Shown one piece after another: positions 20,807 to 31,841 of a stretch of 64,000 nt of DNA. A program made the translations under genes and the position numbers. Source of the DNA: Mesostigma viride (Eukaryota > Streptophyta > Mesostigmatophyceae > Mesostigmatales > Mesostigmataceae); the NCBI GenBank assembly GCA_009746045.1, contig RPFO01000034.1:1-64000 (forward strand), read 5' to 3'. Positions within the stretch are counted from its first letter, which is position 1; each line of letters opens with the position of its first letter. The notes beneath the pieces are model-generated. The model was not told where the DNA came from. It did no database searches and worked only from the letters and a program-made list of their open reading frames with translations.

Positions 20807-22503
20807 TTAACCCCTAAATGGTCTGAGATCCTGCCGATAAATCGGCTGGATCTTCACAATTTTGCAAACCAGATGCCATCCAACCTACCCATATCCAATG
20901 GCTGTCCTTGGGGGCCAAGCATGTCCATGAGTTGCCCTTCGGGTTGGTATATCACAACCTCACATATATGCAGGGTAGGCCATATATAACTGCCGTCAAA
21001 GTCAGGGGGGTCAAGACGCGCGTTTTCATTTTTGGTAGAATGTGCATTTTGAATTATGTTATAAGACCTAGGCACCTACCACTTCAGGGATGATAAAAAA
21101 TTAGTTCCTGAACAGTTTGAGCCATTGGGGTCATCATTTGGGTGGGTATACCAGCAGTTACACTCAGTACAGCCCATAGGGGTACCGTTGGTAAAAAGCA
21201 ACCAAGGGGGTAGGGGTGGGCATACTACCTACTAATATGGCCACCAACCATGCCAAACAATACATTTCCCTTCCACAATGATGGGGAAACATAACTGCAT
21301 CATCACACTGCCCTTACATGGCACCTATGTGCAGGTGCCACCTTGTCCATGCACGTAGGTAACGTGGTACGGATACCCTACGCAAGGCATGCATTCTAGG
21401 AGGCAGCCACCAACAAACTAGTGATGTTGAGCCTATTTCAGCCTGCCCTAGCAAGGATAAACTAGGCCTAAGCTGCTATAGCTTGCCAGGTGATGGCCAG
21501 CACACCTGGTGGCACATGCTGTCAATGGGAAGCTTTTACTCACCAGTTACGTGCTTGATGATGCCACAGAGACCAGCCAACTGCCTCACACTCATGCAAT
21601 ATGTGTATGGGAAATGTATAACAAACATATATGGAGGTATTCAAACCCATACAGCCTCTAAAACTTATCACCATCACCCTGTGGCAGGTCAACTGACTGA
21701 GGGAAGCATCTAAGAAGGGTGTTTTAGAAAGGGGCCAGGCCAGGGTCAAGAAAGAGCATGAATAATGCAAAAAGAATGTGCTACACAAGCTAGAACGTAT
21801 ATATAAACGTCAAACATCGATAGGAAAACGATGATTAAGCTTTACCAGGCATGGATGGCGTTACCTTGGCCCAGGCGGTGGCCGCAAAATGGCGCATTTC
21901 GGCACACCAAAGTTGTGCAGCATGGTCGCTGGATTCGGCGATTTCTGGCCACCCTTGCACGCTTACGACTACTATGTATCATAACAAGTACAAAGAAACC
22001 AATGTATCCTTTAAAATACGCCGGAAAGGTATTGCTGTCAACGTTTCTATCGTCCGGCCTGATCGCAGTTTTTTCCAGCAAGAACGCTGCCGACACCAAT
22101 CAAATGGCATTCCTGCGAACCAAAAATTGGCCTGTATGATCTTTAGGACGTATAAAATCAATTTCGTAAGTTTGGACAGAAAATTCGAACGCAAACGTAA
22201 ATGCCATGCGTGGGCGCAAGCCGCCATGGCCAGGTCGTCGTTTTCCGGAATGCACGTTGTACGTGAAAAAGTACCCTGACCCCTTGTACTTTGACCGGCC
22301 AGAACACCTCTATAACTTTGTCAAAAGTATGCAAACCCTAGTACCATGCTGTGAAGGATTTTATAAACTTTCGATCTTCTCAGCTAAACTTTTCCTAATT
22401 CTCAATAGATTTCGCGGCATCTGGTCCCCCGAGAAGGGGCCGATGCATCGGCTGGAACTCGATTTTTGGCGGAAAATCGGCAGCAAGACCATTTAGGGGT
22501 TAA
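20807..22503 (+). mobile_element. TTAA-flanked element (piggyBac-like), copy 1
   Basis: Bounded by TTAA at 20807-20810 and 22500-22503, with terminal inverted repeat CCCCTAAATGG just inside and palindromic CCGATnnATCGG-type motifs subterminal. TTAA duplication with a CCC-starting TIR is the hallmark of piggyBac-type elements. It lies between the Copia RT and its 3' LTR. A TATATATAAA box at ~21798 precedes an ATG at 21851 opening a 142-codon frame shared by all three copies in the window. No transposase was seen; the element is probably non-autonomous. Confidence 0.85.
21851..22279 (+). CDS. Conserved ORF of TTAA element copy 1, unknown
   Basis: Codes for ~142 residues starting MDGVTLAQAVAAKWRIS, basic and Cys/Arg-rich in its second half, with no recognised domain. 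It follows a TATA-like box by ~45 bp and the ATG is in good context (AGGCATGG). Equivalent frames occur at 26413-25985 (minus) and 60477-60893, differing by scattered substitutions. Copies are too similar for conservation to prove coding; it may be a leader region. Confidence 0.35.
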   Translation: MDGVTLAQAVAAKWRISAHQSCAAWSLDSAISGHPCTLTTTMYHNKYKETNVSFKIRRKGIAVNVSIVRPDRSFFQQERCRHQSNGIPANQKLACMIFRTYKINFVSLDRKFERKRKCHAWAQAAMARSSFSGMHVVREKVP

Positions 22504-23327
22504 GGAGCTGGAAAAGAAAACAGATCTGCCACAGGGAAAACCATTTCATGAGAAATTGAGAAAACCTATGGAAGTGGCATTACAGAGTACCACCAGATAT
22601 TAGAAACACACAAAATTAAATACATACAGGTTAATTCTATGAGGTCTTCTCCAGGAATTAATCCCATCACCTCGGTAGAGCCTCCAGTGCAATGACCTTC
22701 TGGCGGTGAGTTACATTAATCCCAGATACTAATCCCATAAAACCCAGTACATATTCCGAATATAAGTACAATAAATCCATGACAATTAAAATACCACTTG
22801 ACAAAGTAAGGCGTATTACAATAGTTTGCCTGTCATTCTCTCAACAGGGGTCTATTGGCGCCCGTCTTACGGCGCCCGTCTACTTGCCAGATGGTAAACT
22901 GCCACAGCAAACAAATGACAAAATGAAACATATAGGCAACAATTAAATCCTGCCCTGGGGAACTAGGGAAGTCTGAACAGGCAAACACCTGAACAGGCCA
23001 GCTTGTAGAAACATAATACCAGGGAATCGAACCCCGCCCTATAAACCCCAGTATGATGGTTCCCAGACCATTGTGAGAAGTATGTACAAATATACATTTC
23101 TTTTAAAATAGAATACATGGTCTGTAATGGACCTGTCAACCTTGTGTAGTCAACAGCATGAACCCCAGCCAAATCCTGGCTGTATCCTGAATAAAATCAG
23201 AGTGAGTGTACCATGGTCCATGAGCCTTAGTACAGACTAAAATACAGGTATTATGCCAGTCACAATGCTGACACTACGGTCACTACCACACAATCTGCTC
23301 TCCAATGCCCTATAACCAGGCACCAGC
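22504..23327 (-). other. 3' untranslated region of the Copia element
   Basis: No ORF. Contains GGCGCCCGTCTTACGGCGCCCGTCT at 22858-22882, a short motif that also occurs at the gag start (about 32939-32955). On the minus strand at about 23040-23019 there is a perfect Pol III B-box string GGTTCGATTCC, but no tRNA cloverleaf or matching A box could be built. Confidence 0.5.
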
Positions 23328-24857
23328 TTAGACAGCTTGCTGAGATGGGTCCATCAGAGACTGAAGAACCTTGTATTGCACTGCTGCCTTCTGCACTAGC
23401 TTGGTCAAAGCATCAGCAGGATTGTCAACCCCAGGGATATGCTCAATATTGGCCAAGGAGGATAATTCCTTAAGAAGGAGATAATCCAAGTCCCTACTTC
23501 TGGCCATCTGCCTGTGCACAAACTGCACCATCCCCATGGAGTCTGTTTTTAGAAGAGTGGTAACCTGAAGTGGCCAAGGAGTGTTAGAAGTCATCTGATG
23601 AAGCAACTCCTTCAGATAAAGGCTTGTGTGAATGCCTTCACAAATAGCCCTGCATTCTGCCACATCACTGCTGACAGCCACCCGTTTGTGCAGGCGACTA
23701 AACCAGCTCACCAAACTCCCCAGGCCTTCCTGTCTGAGCACAAAGAGCCCTGCAGCCCTGCCCCTGACCTTGGAGACCTGCCTGCTGTCCATTGAGCTAT
23801 CCACATACAGCTCCATGCAAATGGGTTGTGATAAATCCACTGCAGACAACAGAATGCCAGACGAAGCCCTGACCTGATCAGCCACCTTGGCAGACCCTAG
23901 CTCCATCAGCATGTCATCAGGCAACCTGGCTATGACCATAAGGTCTGGCCTGGAAATGCCTGCCACCCAAGCAACCATGCCCCTGACCATAGGACACAGT
24001 GCCTGTGTGATGGTTGGAGGAAGCTTGCTTATGAGGGTCTCTTGATAGTCATTGCCCCCCACCAGCAGCATACGCCACTCCCCCCCCTTCTTCACCAGTG
24101 TGGCCTCCATGCCCACAAACAGCAGAGGCTCATTCTCCACCTGCCATTGCTCCCTTCCCAGAGGAAACTTGGACTTAATGATGGAGATCAGCTCCTTAAG
24201 CCACGACGTGGGAGCCAGCATGTGCAGGTCGTCCCCGTGCAGCGAAGCATACACTGGTAGGCCTTCCCATTGCCCCAGAAACAGACAGGGGTCTACAGGA
24301 GAGACCTTCAAGTTGCAATGCTCCTTCAGGAAACGGTTGAGAGTCTCCCTCCAGATTATTGGACTTGACCTCAGGCCCTCCAGGCCCTTGAGGATTTTAA
24401 GGAACTCAGTGTGAATGTCCCTTTTCCATACAGCAGGCACCCTGACATAGAAAGGCGTCTTGCCCTCCCACTTTTCCTGTGCCACATCTGCATCCCCCTC
24501 CAGAAATGCCCTCTTGAAGTCTACCACCACTGAGCCATAGTCCAAGCCCTTGTTGAGAAGGCCTAGAAACACACACAGCAGCAGCCTCCAAGTGTCATGC
24601 AGCATGCCAGGGGTATACAACTCCTCAGCAGTGCACTCACCAGTACCCTTGAACTCATTCAGCACTGGCCTGACATGTGGTACCTTGACCCCGTCCACCT
24701 CCTTCATCTTGATGACAAACTTGAGCTTGAGTAGACGCCGTGCAGGAGGCAGGTCATTGACAGGTTCCACGCACTTCTTGGAGATCCAGTCCTCCCCAGA
24801 TTTAATCAGACCCAGTGTGACCTGGGGACACATAATGGGAGAGGACATAAGCTTCAC
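23328..24857 (-). CDS. Copia reverse transcriptase-RNase H
   Basis: 509 codons from an ATG at 24857 to a stop at 23328. RT motif A is VVVDFKRAFLEGD (Asp113). Motif C reads SLHGDDLHML (Asp209, Asp210) where Copia elements usually have YVDD, a rare change of the two residues before the Asp pair. RNase H residues are Asp353 (YVDSS), Glu401 (SDVAECRA) and Asp439 (LKTDS), and it closes with IEHIPGVDNPADALTK (about 471-486), typical of Copia. The frame is intact. The protease frame ends 24 bp upstream in another frame, so translation must shift or RT belongs to a separate product. Confidence 0.9.
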   Translation of the reverse strand: MKLMSSPIMCPQVTLGLIKSGEDWISKKCVEPVNDLPPARRLLKLKFVIKMKEVDGVKVPHVRPVLNEFKGTGECTAEELYTPGMLHDTWRLLLCVFLGLLNKGLDYGSVVVDFKRAFLEGDADVAQEKWEGKTPFYVRVPAVWKRDIHTEFLKILKGLEGLRSSPIIWRETLNRFLKEHCNLKVSPVDPCLFLGQWEGLPVYASLHGDDLHMLAPTSWLKELISIIKSKFPLGREQWQVENEPLLFVGMEATLVKKGGEWRMLLVGGNDYQETLISKLPPTITQALCPMVRGMVAWVAGISRPDLMVIARLPDDMLMELGSAKVADQVRASSGILLSAVDLSQPICMELYVDSSMDSRQVSKVRGRAAGLFVLRQEGLGSLVSWFSRLHKRVAVSSDVAECRAICEGIHTSLYLKELLHQMTSNTPWPLQVTTLLKTDSMGMVQFVHRQMARSRDLDYLLLKELSSLANIEHIPGVDNPADALTKLVQKAAVQYKVLQSLMDPSQQAV

Positions 24858-24880
24858 CAGGCCTTGGTAGTTGATAGGGC

Positions 24881-25727
24881 TCAGTGTCCAGCAAGTGAGT
24901 GAGGACCAATGCCCAAACTGCTTGGATGACTAGCAGCTGGCAATATGAGGTCATCAACCAAGGGCTCCTGCCCCTGGCACACTTGCACACGCTTAACCGA
25001 CCTGGTTACTGCACGTGATAGGTGAGTGGTCCTGAAATTAATCAGTGGGACGTGACTAGCCCCTTCCTTAGTCAGGAGAGAGGACGTGATCACTACCCCA
25101 TCCTGGCATAGAAAATTCTGCCCCAAAAGAGCAGGTCCTTGATAGCCCTCCAAAACACAAAATGCAGTGTCCTGTCCAAGGATAGGAATAGATACCTCAC
25201 CCAGTACCTTCACGTGTACCCCGCCACTGAAGTCAGACACAAACTGATAGCTGGGTTCAGTCATGCTGTACCCTGCTGCAGCTCTGGTCCCAATGATGGA
25301 AACCTGAGAATTAGTGTCTACCTCTAAGGCAGTGTCCAGCCCCAGATTGCCATGCCACCTGAGCTTGGCTACGTTGGGCTGCTTCTTGGCTCTTTGTAGA
25401 GCCCCTATCAATCCAGCCAAACTTGTCCCCCTGGGCTTGGTTAGAGCCTTGGGCTTGACAGTTGACTCCCCAGCTGTTGACCTTGCAGCCTGTTCAACAG
25501 GTACCTCTGCAACCTGGCCAGGGCTGACAGATTCCCCTGCAACAGATGTGGTCGTTGCGTCAGTGATGTCACCTGGGACCTGAAAATCCTGCAGATCCTG
25601 TGAGCCTTGTGCCTGACTGCCCTCATTCATCAGGTTAGGCTTGACATATGACCAACTCAGCCGGTGTACATGCTTTGGTTCGTCCTCCATGCTGACCAAG
25701 CATGCGTGGCTAGCTTCATCAACCTGG
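24881..25727 (-). CDS. Copia protease segment, downstream of integrase
   Basis: Open frame of ~280 codons. It carries EVDTNSQVSII (residues 126-136 counted from 25699), matching the retropepsin D[TS][GN][AS] active site with Asn at the usual Gly, followed ~60 residues later by GPALLGQNFL, the second conserved retropepsin strand. The frame is open up to the insertion point of the gag-only element at 25727/30601. Removing that element and one TSD joins it in frame with the integrase C-terminus (SPGVVT then QVDEASHACLV). Protease thus lies after integrase, not after gag. Confidence 0.8.
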
Positions 25728-25760
25728 GTAACTGTCAGGATTCCAGACTGGTGGCAAGGC

Positions 25761-27468
25761 TTAACCCCTAAATGGTCTGGCTGCCGATTTTCCGCCTAAA
25801 ACTGAGTTACAGCCGACACGTCGGCCCCTTCTCGGGGGACCAAATGCCGCGAAAACTATTGAGAATTAGGAAACGTTTAGCTGAGAAGATCGAAAGTTTA
25901 TAATTTTCCTCACAGCATGGTACTAGGGTTTGCATACTTCTGACAAAGTTATAGAGGTGTTCTGGCCGGTCAAAGTACAAGGGGTCAGGGTACTTTTTCA
26001 CGTAGAACGTGCATTCCGGAAAACGACGACCTGGCCATGGCGGCTTGCGCACACGCATGGCATTTACGTTTTCGTTCGAATTTTCTGACCAAACTCAGGA
26101 AATTGATTTTATACGTCCTAAAGATGATACAGGCCAATTTTTGGTTCGCGGGAATGCCATTTGATAGGTGTCGGCAGCGTTCTTGCTGGAAAAAACTGCG
26201 ATCAGGCCGGACGATAGAAACGTTGACAGCAATAACTTTCCGGCGTATTTTAAGGGATATATCGGTTTCTTTGTACTTTTTATGGTGATTTGTAGTCGTA
26301 AACGTGCAAGGGGGGCCAGAAATCGTCGAATCTAGCGACCATGCTGCACAACTTTGGTGTGCCGAAATGCGCCATTTTGCGGCCACCGCCTGGGCAAAGG
26401 TAATGCCAGCCATGCCAGGTAAAGCTGAGTTATCGTTTTCTTGTCGATGTTTGACGTTTATATATACGTTCTAGCTTGTGTAGCACATTCTTTCTTCATT
26501 ATTCATGCTCTTTCTTGACCATGGCCTGGCCCCTTCCTAAAACACCATTCTTAGATGCTTCCCTCAGTCAGTTGACCTGCCATAGTGTGATGGTGATAAG
26601 TTTTAGAGGCTGTATGGGTTTGAATACCTCCATATATGTTTGTTATACATTTCCCACACACATATTGCATGAGTGTGAGGCAGTTGGCTGGTCTCTAAGG
26701 CATCATCAAGCATGTACCCGGTGAGTAGAAGCTTCCCATTGTCAGCATGTGCCACCAGGTGTGCTGGCCATCACCTGGCAAGCTATAGCAGCTTAGGCCT
26801 AGTTTATCCTTGCTAGGGCAAGCTGAAATAGGCTTAAAATCACTAGTTTGTTGGTGGCTGCCTCCTAGAATGCATGCCTTGCGTAGGGTATCCGTACCAC
26901 GTTACCTACGTGCATGGACAAGGTGGCACCTGCACATAGGTGCCATGTAAGGGCAGTGTGATGATGCAGTTATGTTTCCCCATCATTGTGGAAGGGAAAT
27001 GTATTGTGTGGCATGGTTGGGGGACATTTTTAGTAGGTATTAGTAGGTAGTATGCCCACCCCTACCCCCTTGGTTGCTTTTTACCAACGGTACCCCTATG
27101 GGCTGTACTGGGTGTAACTGCTGGTATACCCACCCAAATGATGAACCCAATGGCTCAAACTGTTCAGCAACTAATTGTTTATCATCCCTGAAGTGGTAGG
27201 TGCCTAGCTCTTACAACATAATTCAAAATGCACATTCTACCAAAAATGAAAACGCTCGTCTTGACCCCCCTGACTTTGACGGCAGTTATACATGGCCTAC
27301 CCTGCATATATGTAAGGTTGTGATATACCAACCCGAAGGGCAACTCATGGACATGCTTGGCCCCCAAGGACAGCCATTGGATATGGGTGGGTTGGATGGC
27401 ATCTGGTTTGCAAAATTGTGAAGTTACAGCCGATGCATCGGCAGTATTTCTGCCCATTTAGGGGTTAA
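25761..27468 (-). mobile_element. TTAA-flanked element (piggyBac-like), copy 2
   Basis: Same element as 20807-22503 in reverse orientation, with TTAA at 25761-25764 and 27465-27468. The host LTR reads GGCAAGGC-TTAA-AGATCAAATG in its uninterrupted sister copy (30043-30062), so the insertion site, the single target TTAA and its duplication can be read directly. The TATA-like box is at about 26455-26470 and the shared ORF at 26413-25985. Confidence 0.95.
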
Positions 27469-28013
27469 AGATCAAATGTATATTGCTTTACTGATTTAAT
27501 AATATTGACTTTGTATCTGCGACCACAACGGTGCTGCGACAAAGGAGCATCCGAGGCTAAATGGAAAGCACTTTGCAAGGGCAAAGGTGGCGGCTCAATA
27601 TTGGCCGTTGATGCACATCATTCACCACGTGATTCTAGTCTAAGACAGGTACTCTAACATGTATGTCTGTTTTCTTTCCCTGACTTGTAAAGAGACCAGA
27701 ATTAATAGCTCAACTTCAAGTGTCGCCAGACACTGCAGGTTATTACCCCACAGCGGTACACAGTATGTCTGACGCATAATTCAGTCCCACATTAATGCTG
27801 TCCACTGTGGGCCATAACTACACAAATGGTCATATCTTTTCAACCAGTTGTCAGAATGAGAAAATTCCACTTGTAAAGTTGATCAGCTCAACGAGCCTGA
27901 TCCAACCATGATGTCAAATGTAGCAGAAAGTAATCATATAAGTTCCGGTATACCCGAAGCTAGCACACTCAATAATAAAACTGTCAGGCATATTGGGGCA
28001 TATCCTGACACCC

Positions 28014-29192
28014 CCCTTGCATACAATGTGCCTGTTCCCCCCTTGCTCAGAGAGACCTATAGTTAGTGAGGGTATAGCCGGGTACACTCCCCTGGCACCC
28101 CCCGGGTGGTCCCACGCGGAATGGGGTAGATTTTTGCAAGAAAAAAACGCTAGTTTCAATCGTCCGGAAAAACGGACATTGCGCCGAAATTCTTGCCGAA
28201 AAATTTGCAGCCGAGCGAATTTTCCGCCGGCCGGAAAGGGTCTCTCTGCAGCTAGACCCTTCGCAAATCGTGCGAAATCGCGCAAAATTTGCTGAAATTG
28301 ACCAAAACCAGGCCAAAAAAGTGTAAAATCATGCGAAATCTTGAAAATTTTGCTGAAATTGACCGAAACCCGACCAAAAAAGTGCGAATTCATGCAAAAA
28401 AGTTCGATTGTAAAAAAATTACGACATGTAAAAAATGCGTGAATTCATGCGAAAATTTTCAAAGGGTCTCTCTGCAGCTAGACCCCGTTCGTGTAAAATT
28501 ATGCCAAATCCTGTGAAATCGTGTGAAATCGTGTGAAATTGTGTGAAATTGTGCGAAAATCGTGCGAAAATCACGCGAAATTGTGCAAAATTTTGCGGGC
28601 GTTCTCAAATCGCCAGAAAAAATTTCGAAACGGAAAGTCGAAAACAGCGTTTTTTTCTTGCAAAATGCGCAAAAAACTACCCCATTCGGCGTGGGACCAC
28701 CCCCCCTTACACGGCTATCTGGTTAGTGCTGAGAGGAGACTTGATGACTGTAGCCCCCAGGTGTCCCTGGGAGTGCGCCACAGTGGCTGTCGCGTGGAGA
28801 ATGCCGGTGACCCTAAAAAAACCTTCTGGGGCCTGGTCGTTGCTGCTGTTGCTGGGAAAAATGCTGGGACCCTTGAAAGACATCCGGTGGCCCCCAGGTA
28901 TCCCTGGGAGTGCGCCACAGGAGAAAAGAACACAGGTTGACTGGTTGATGCTGGTACTGCAGTACTGGTCACTGCTGGCTGCTGGCATGAAGACCTGTCG
29001 CCTGTCACGTCTGGCAGGGCGGGCTACTAGCCGCTAGCGATGCAGGAGGGCCAGGGGACGGGTTGGGGGGGCTGGCTGCTGTCGCCTGCTTCAGTGCAGG
29101 GTGAAAAGCTCCAGGGCCCACGTCTGGTGCTACCTGGGCCCAGCTGGCTGCTACCCCTTGTTCCCGGTCCCGGGGGGAGCTGGATAAGGCGT
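28014..29192. other. 3' part of gag-only element with foldback insertion
   Basis: Between gag and the 3' LTR there is no enzyme ORF. GCCCCCAGGT(G/A)TCCCTGGGAG occurs twice (about 28752 and 28889). The block 28104-28706 is a separate inverted-repeat insertion. Confidence 0.6.
28104..28706. mobile_element. Foldback/MITE-like insertion, ~600 bp
   Basis: Ends are inverted repeats: GGGTGGTCCCACGCGGAATG at about 28104 and, reading inward from about 28706 on the other strand, GGGTGGTCCCACGCCGAATG. Similarity continues through GGGGTAG and a TTTTTGCAAGAAAAAAACGCT-like stretch (~50 bp in all). The interior is AT-rich and made of degenerate TGCGAAAATCATGCGAAATT-type units. GGGTCTCTCTGCAGCTAGACCC occurs twice inside (about 28238 and 28465). 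No ORF of its own. A C-run flanks both ends, so the target duplication is unclear. Confidence 0.75.
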
Positions 29193-29993
29193 TTAGAAGC
29201 AGAAACCGGGGGGGAGGTCCGGGGCCTCCTGGGCGGGCGCCGGGGTGTCGGTGGTGTGGTGGACACCGGCGTTGCCACGATTGTTGCGCAGGTGAGGGTA
29301 CTTCCACCAGCAGGTCGCCTCCTGATGAGAGGGGCGACCGCAGTGGGTGCAGCTGGGCCGCTGGGCCCCGCCATTGTGACCGCCACGCCCCCTGCCACGG
29401 CCGGTGCCACGGCCACCGCGTCCAGAGTGGGGGGTATGATACACCCCGGTGGCCTCCTTGGAATCTTTGTCACCGTGCACCAGGTCCCATGCCTTAAGAA
29501 GGGCCGCCTTAGTTTCCTGTAGGGTGATACCGTCCCCGAGGTTTAATTGGGCGAGGGACGGGAGCAAATCCTCGGTCACGCCGGCGAGCAGATTCTCGGC
29601 CAGATCCTCGGGTGCCATTTTGGCGCCGGTGGCAATCAGGTCGTTATAAGTTAATTCCCCGTCGGTTATATATTGCCGCATTGTGACGCCGTGTTCCAGC
29701 TTCATTCGATTGAGCTTGCGGCGTAGTGCGCGCCGGTTGCTCATCTGCAGTTTGAGGTGCTCATATTCTTCACAGATACGGAGATATGCCACGCTGCCAG
29801 TTTTCTGAGTAACACTGTTTGCCACTTTGAGTGCCGGGCCGATGAGGCACTGGCAGAGGGCCGCAAAAAGAATCAAGTCGCGTTCCTCATTAACCTCAGT
29901 GCCAAGCAGGACAGGCAGCATCCCGAATGCTGTCACTACGGCCAGAAAAGGAATCTTCGTGTTATCCCACTTTACTGGGTCGAGGCCGTCGAA
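29193..29993 (-). CDS. Copia-type Gag with zinc knuckle
   Basis: The frame is open from just after the primer site (text FDGLDPVKWDNTKIPFLAVV, about 29984-29925) to a stop at 29193. No ATG was found upstream of FGMLPVLLG, so the start is uncertain (spliced leader, non-AUG start or a lost ATG). Helical capsid-like region, then RGGRGTGRGRGRGG and a CCHC knuckle CTHCGRPSHQEATC (residues 196-209 counted from 29936). Binds and packages element RNA in the known family role. It is the only protein this element encodes. Confidence 0.8.
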   Translation of the reverse strand, partial: FDGLDPVKWDNTKIPFLAVVTAFGMLPVLLGTEVNEERDLILFAALCQCLIGPALKVANSVTQKTGSVAYLRICEEYEHLKLQMSNRRALRRKLNRMKLEHGVTMRQYITDGELTYNDLIATGAKMAPEDLAENLLAGVTEDLLPSLAQLNLGDGITLQETKAALLKAWDLVHGDKDSKEATGVYHTPHSGRGGRGTGRGRGRGGHNGGAQRPSCTHCGRPSHQEATCWWKYPHLRNNRGNAGVHHTTDTPAPAQEAPDLPPGFCF

Positions 29994-30600
29994 CTGTGTA
30001 ATATTCTTGCCTCCGATACCATGTCAGGATTCCAGACTGGTGGCAAGGCTTAAAGATCAAATGTATATTGCTTTACTGATTTAATAATATTGACTTTGTA
30101 TCTGCGACCACAACGGTGCTGCGACAAAGGAGCATCCGAGGCTAAATGGAAAGCACTTTGCAAGGGCAAAGGTGGCGGCTCAATATTGGCCGTTGATGCA
30201 CATCATTCACCACGTGATTCTAGTCTAAGACAGGTACTCTAACATGTATGTCTGTTTTCTTTCCCTGACTTGTAAAGAGACCAGAATTAATAGCTCAACT
30301 TCAAGTGTCGCCAGACACTGCAGGTTATTACCCCACAGCGGTACACAGTATGTCTGACGCATAATTCAGTCCCACATTAATGCTGTCCACTGTGGGCCAT
30401 AACTACACAAATGGTCATATCTTTTCAACCAGTTGTCAGAATGAGAAAATTCCACTTGTAAAGTTGATCAGCTCAACGAGCCTGATCCAACCATGATGTC
30501 AAATGTAGCAGAAAGTAATCATATAAGTTCCGGTATACCCGAAGCTAGCACACTCAATAATAAAACTGTCAGGCATATTGGGGCATATCCTGACAGTAAC

Positions 30601-31700
30601 CACCCCAGGACTCCAGCTACCACGTTTGCCATAAAGGCTAGGTTCCTTCCAAGCTAGGACCTTCTGACCCACTTGTGGCTCCAGCATCTTCCAACCCCGG
30701 TCCTTCTCCCTCAGCTTGGCAAAGGTGACATGTGCAGCATGTTTCCAGCCCTCCAGCACATGTGGTGGGCACAGGCCATGATTATTATAGACCCATTGGG
30801 CTGACAGCAACTCCATCATAGTAGAAATTGACCCTGCTGTTCAGCTGCTGCTCCACGTTCCTCAGCCATGCACTTCTGACAAGTGCAGGTGCAGACAAGG
30901 GTACCCAGTCTTCAGAGATGATCAATTTCTTGACCTCCTGGATTGCCCTCTCGATAGCACCCTGCTGCCCATGAGCCTCCCTAGGTGTAACCAGCAACTC
31001 AGGAAGGGTGGGATCACCCTTGAGATGCTGAAACTGCATATCCACCTGGATCCTTGTGGTAGGAAACTTGGCTCTTACATTCTGCAGGGCAGCCAGCAAG
31101 TAGCTGTTCTTCATAGAAGGTAAATGCTCTAGCACCTTGTACTTTGTGTACCTGTCCACGCACACCAACAGTTGCATGCCCCTGATGTGTTGGATATCAC
31201 ACTGCAGATCACCAATGCTCTGAGGTAGAGCTTTGGCATGTGATTTCCTGGGCAGTTGTCCTGGGCTTGTGCCAGGACAACTGGCACTTACACCGTGAGG
31301 CAGCTTGCTGGCACGCCTTGAGAAGGGGTGCCCTGCCCATACGGAAGGCAAAGTTGTTTGACAGAGAAGTGGCATGCCCAAACATGTTGTGGATTCGGGC
31401 ACCCAACTCCTGGTACACGGAGGAAGCAGTCCCTGGCACAGTCAGGACTGTGCTGTCAGGTTGTCCAGCATCACCATGCTGACTTCCATCCTGTTCTGAC
31501 TCAGAGCCTGAGTCACCCTGCTCATGCCCAACACCTGGACCGCCAGCAGGGACCACATGCATACCACCAGAGGCCTTCACACCCCTCTGTGGTTGTACAT
31601 TGGTTTCTCTCAAAATGAGAGGTCCACCCTCGTGCCCAGCACGAGGATGCATGGGGTCAGACATTCTTACAGCTGCACCAGCTGTCAAGGACGTCTTCAT
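30601..31700 (-). CDS. Copia integrase segment
   Basis: Overlapping frames 31700-31209, 31402-30785 and 30819-30601. A zinc-binding start is seen as IHNMFGH ... RCKCQLSWH. Core residues fit D-D-E: LQCDIQHIRG, IQVDMQFQHL and GQQGAIERAIQEVKKL. The second and third frames overlap with a shift, so it is frameshifted at least once (near 31300 and near 30800), or read by slippage. It lies directly after gag, with no protease between. Confidence 0.75.
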
Positions 31701-31841
31701 AGGAACCTGTACCTCTCCAGGTGACCTGGGGCCACCCTGAACCTGGAGATCACCCTCTTGTTGCCCAGATATAAAATCTGCATTGGAGCACCTGGCCTCC
31801 CCTTTGGGTGAATTAAGGTGTGTAGGGGTTACCTCAGACAG

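Larger units (their letters stand above)
25733..30595 (-). mobile_element. Gag-only Copia element, nested
   Basis: Target duplication GTAAC at 25728-25732 and 30596-30600. LTRs start TGTCAGGAT and end ATCCTGACA, perfect 9-bp inverted termini; the upper LTR is 30022-30595. The lower LTR is 25733-25760 plus 27465-28013, split by a TTAA element. On the minus strand the upper LTR is followed at once by TGGTATCGGAGG, close to the initiator-Met tRNA primer site used by Copia elements, and the lower LTR is preceded by a GCAAGGGGGG polypurine tract. Only gag is present, so it must borrow enzymes from an autonomous relative. Confidence 0.9.

Noticed and set aside
23010-23070. tRNA gene on the minus strand (GGTTCGATTCC)
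   Set aside because: Only the B-box/T-loop is present; the acceptor stem and D-arm do not pair. A SINE remnant is possible but not demonstrable.
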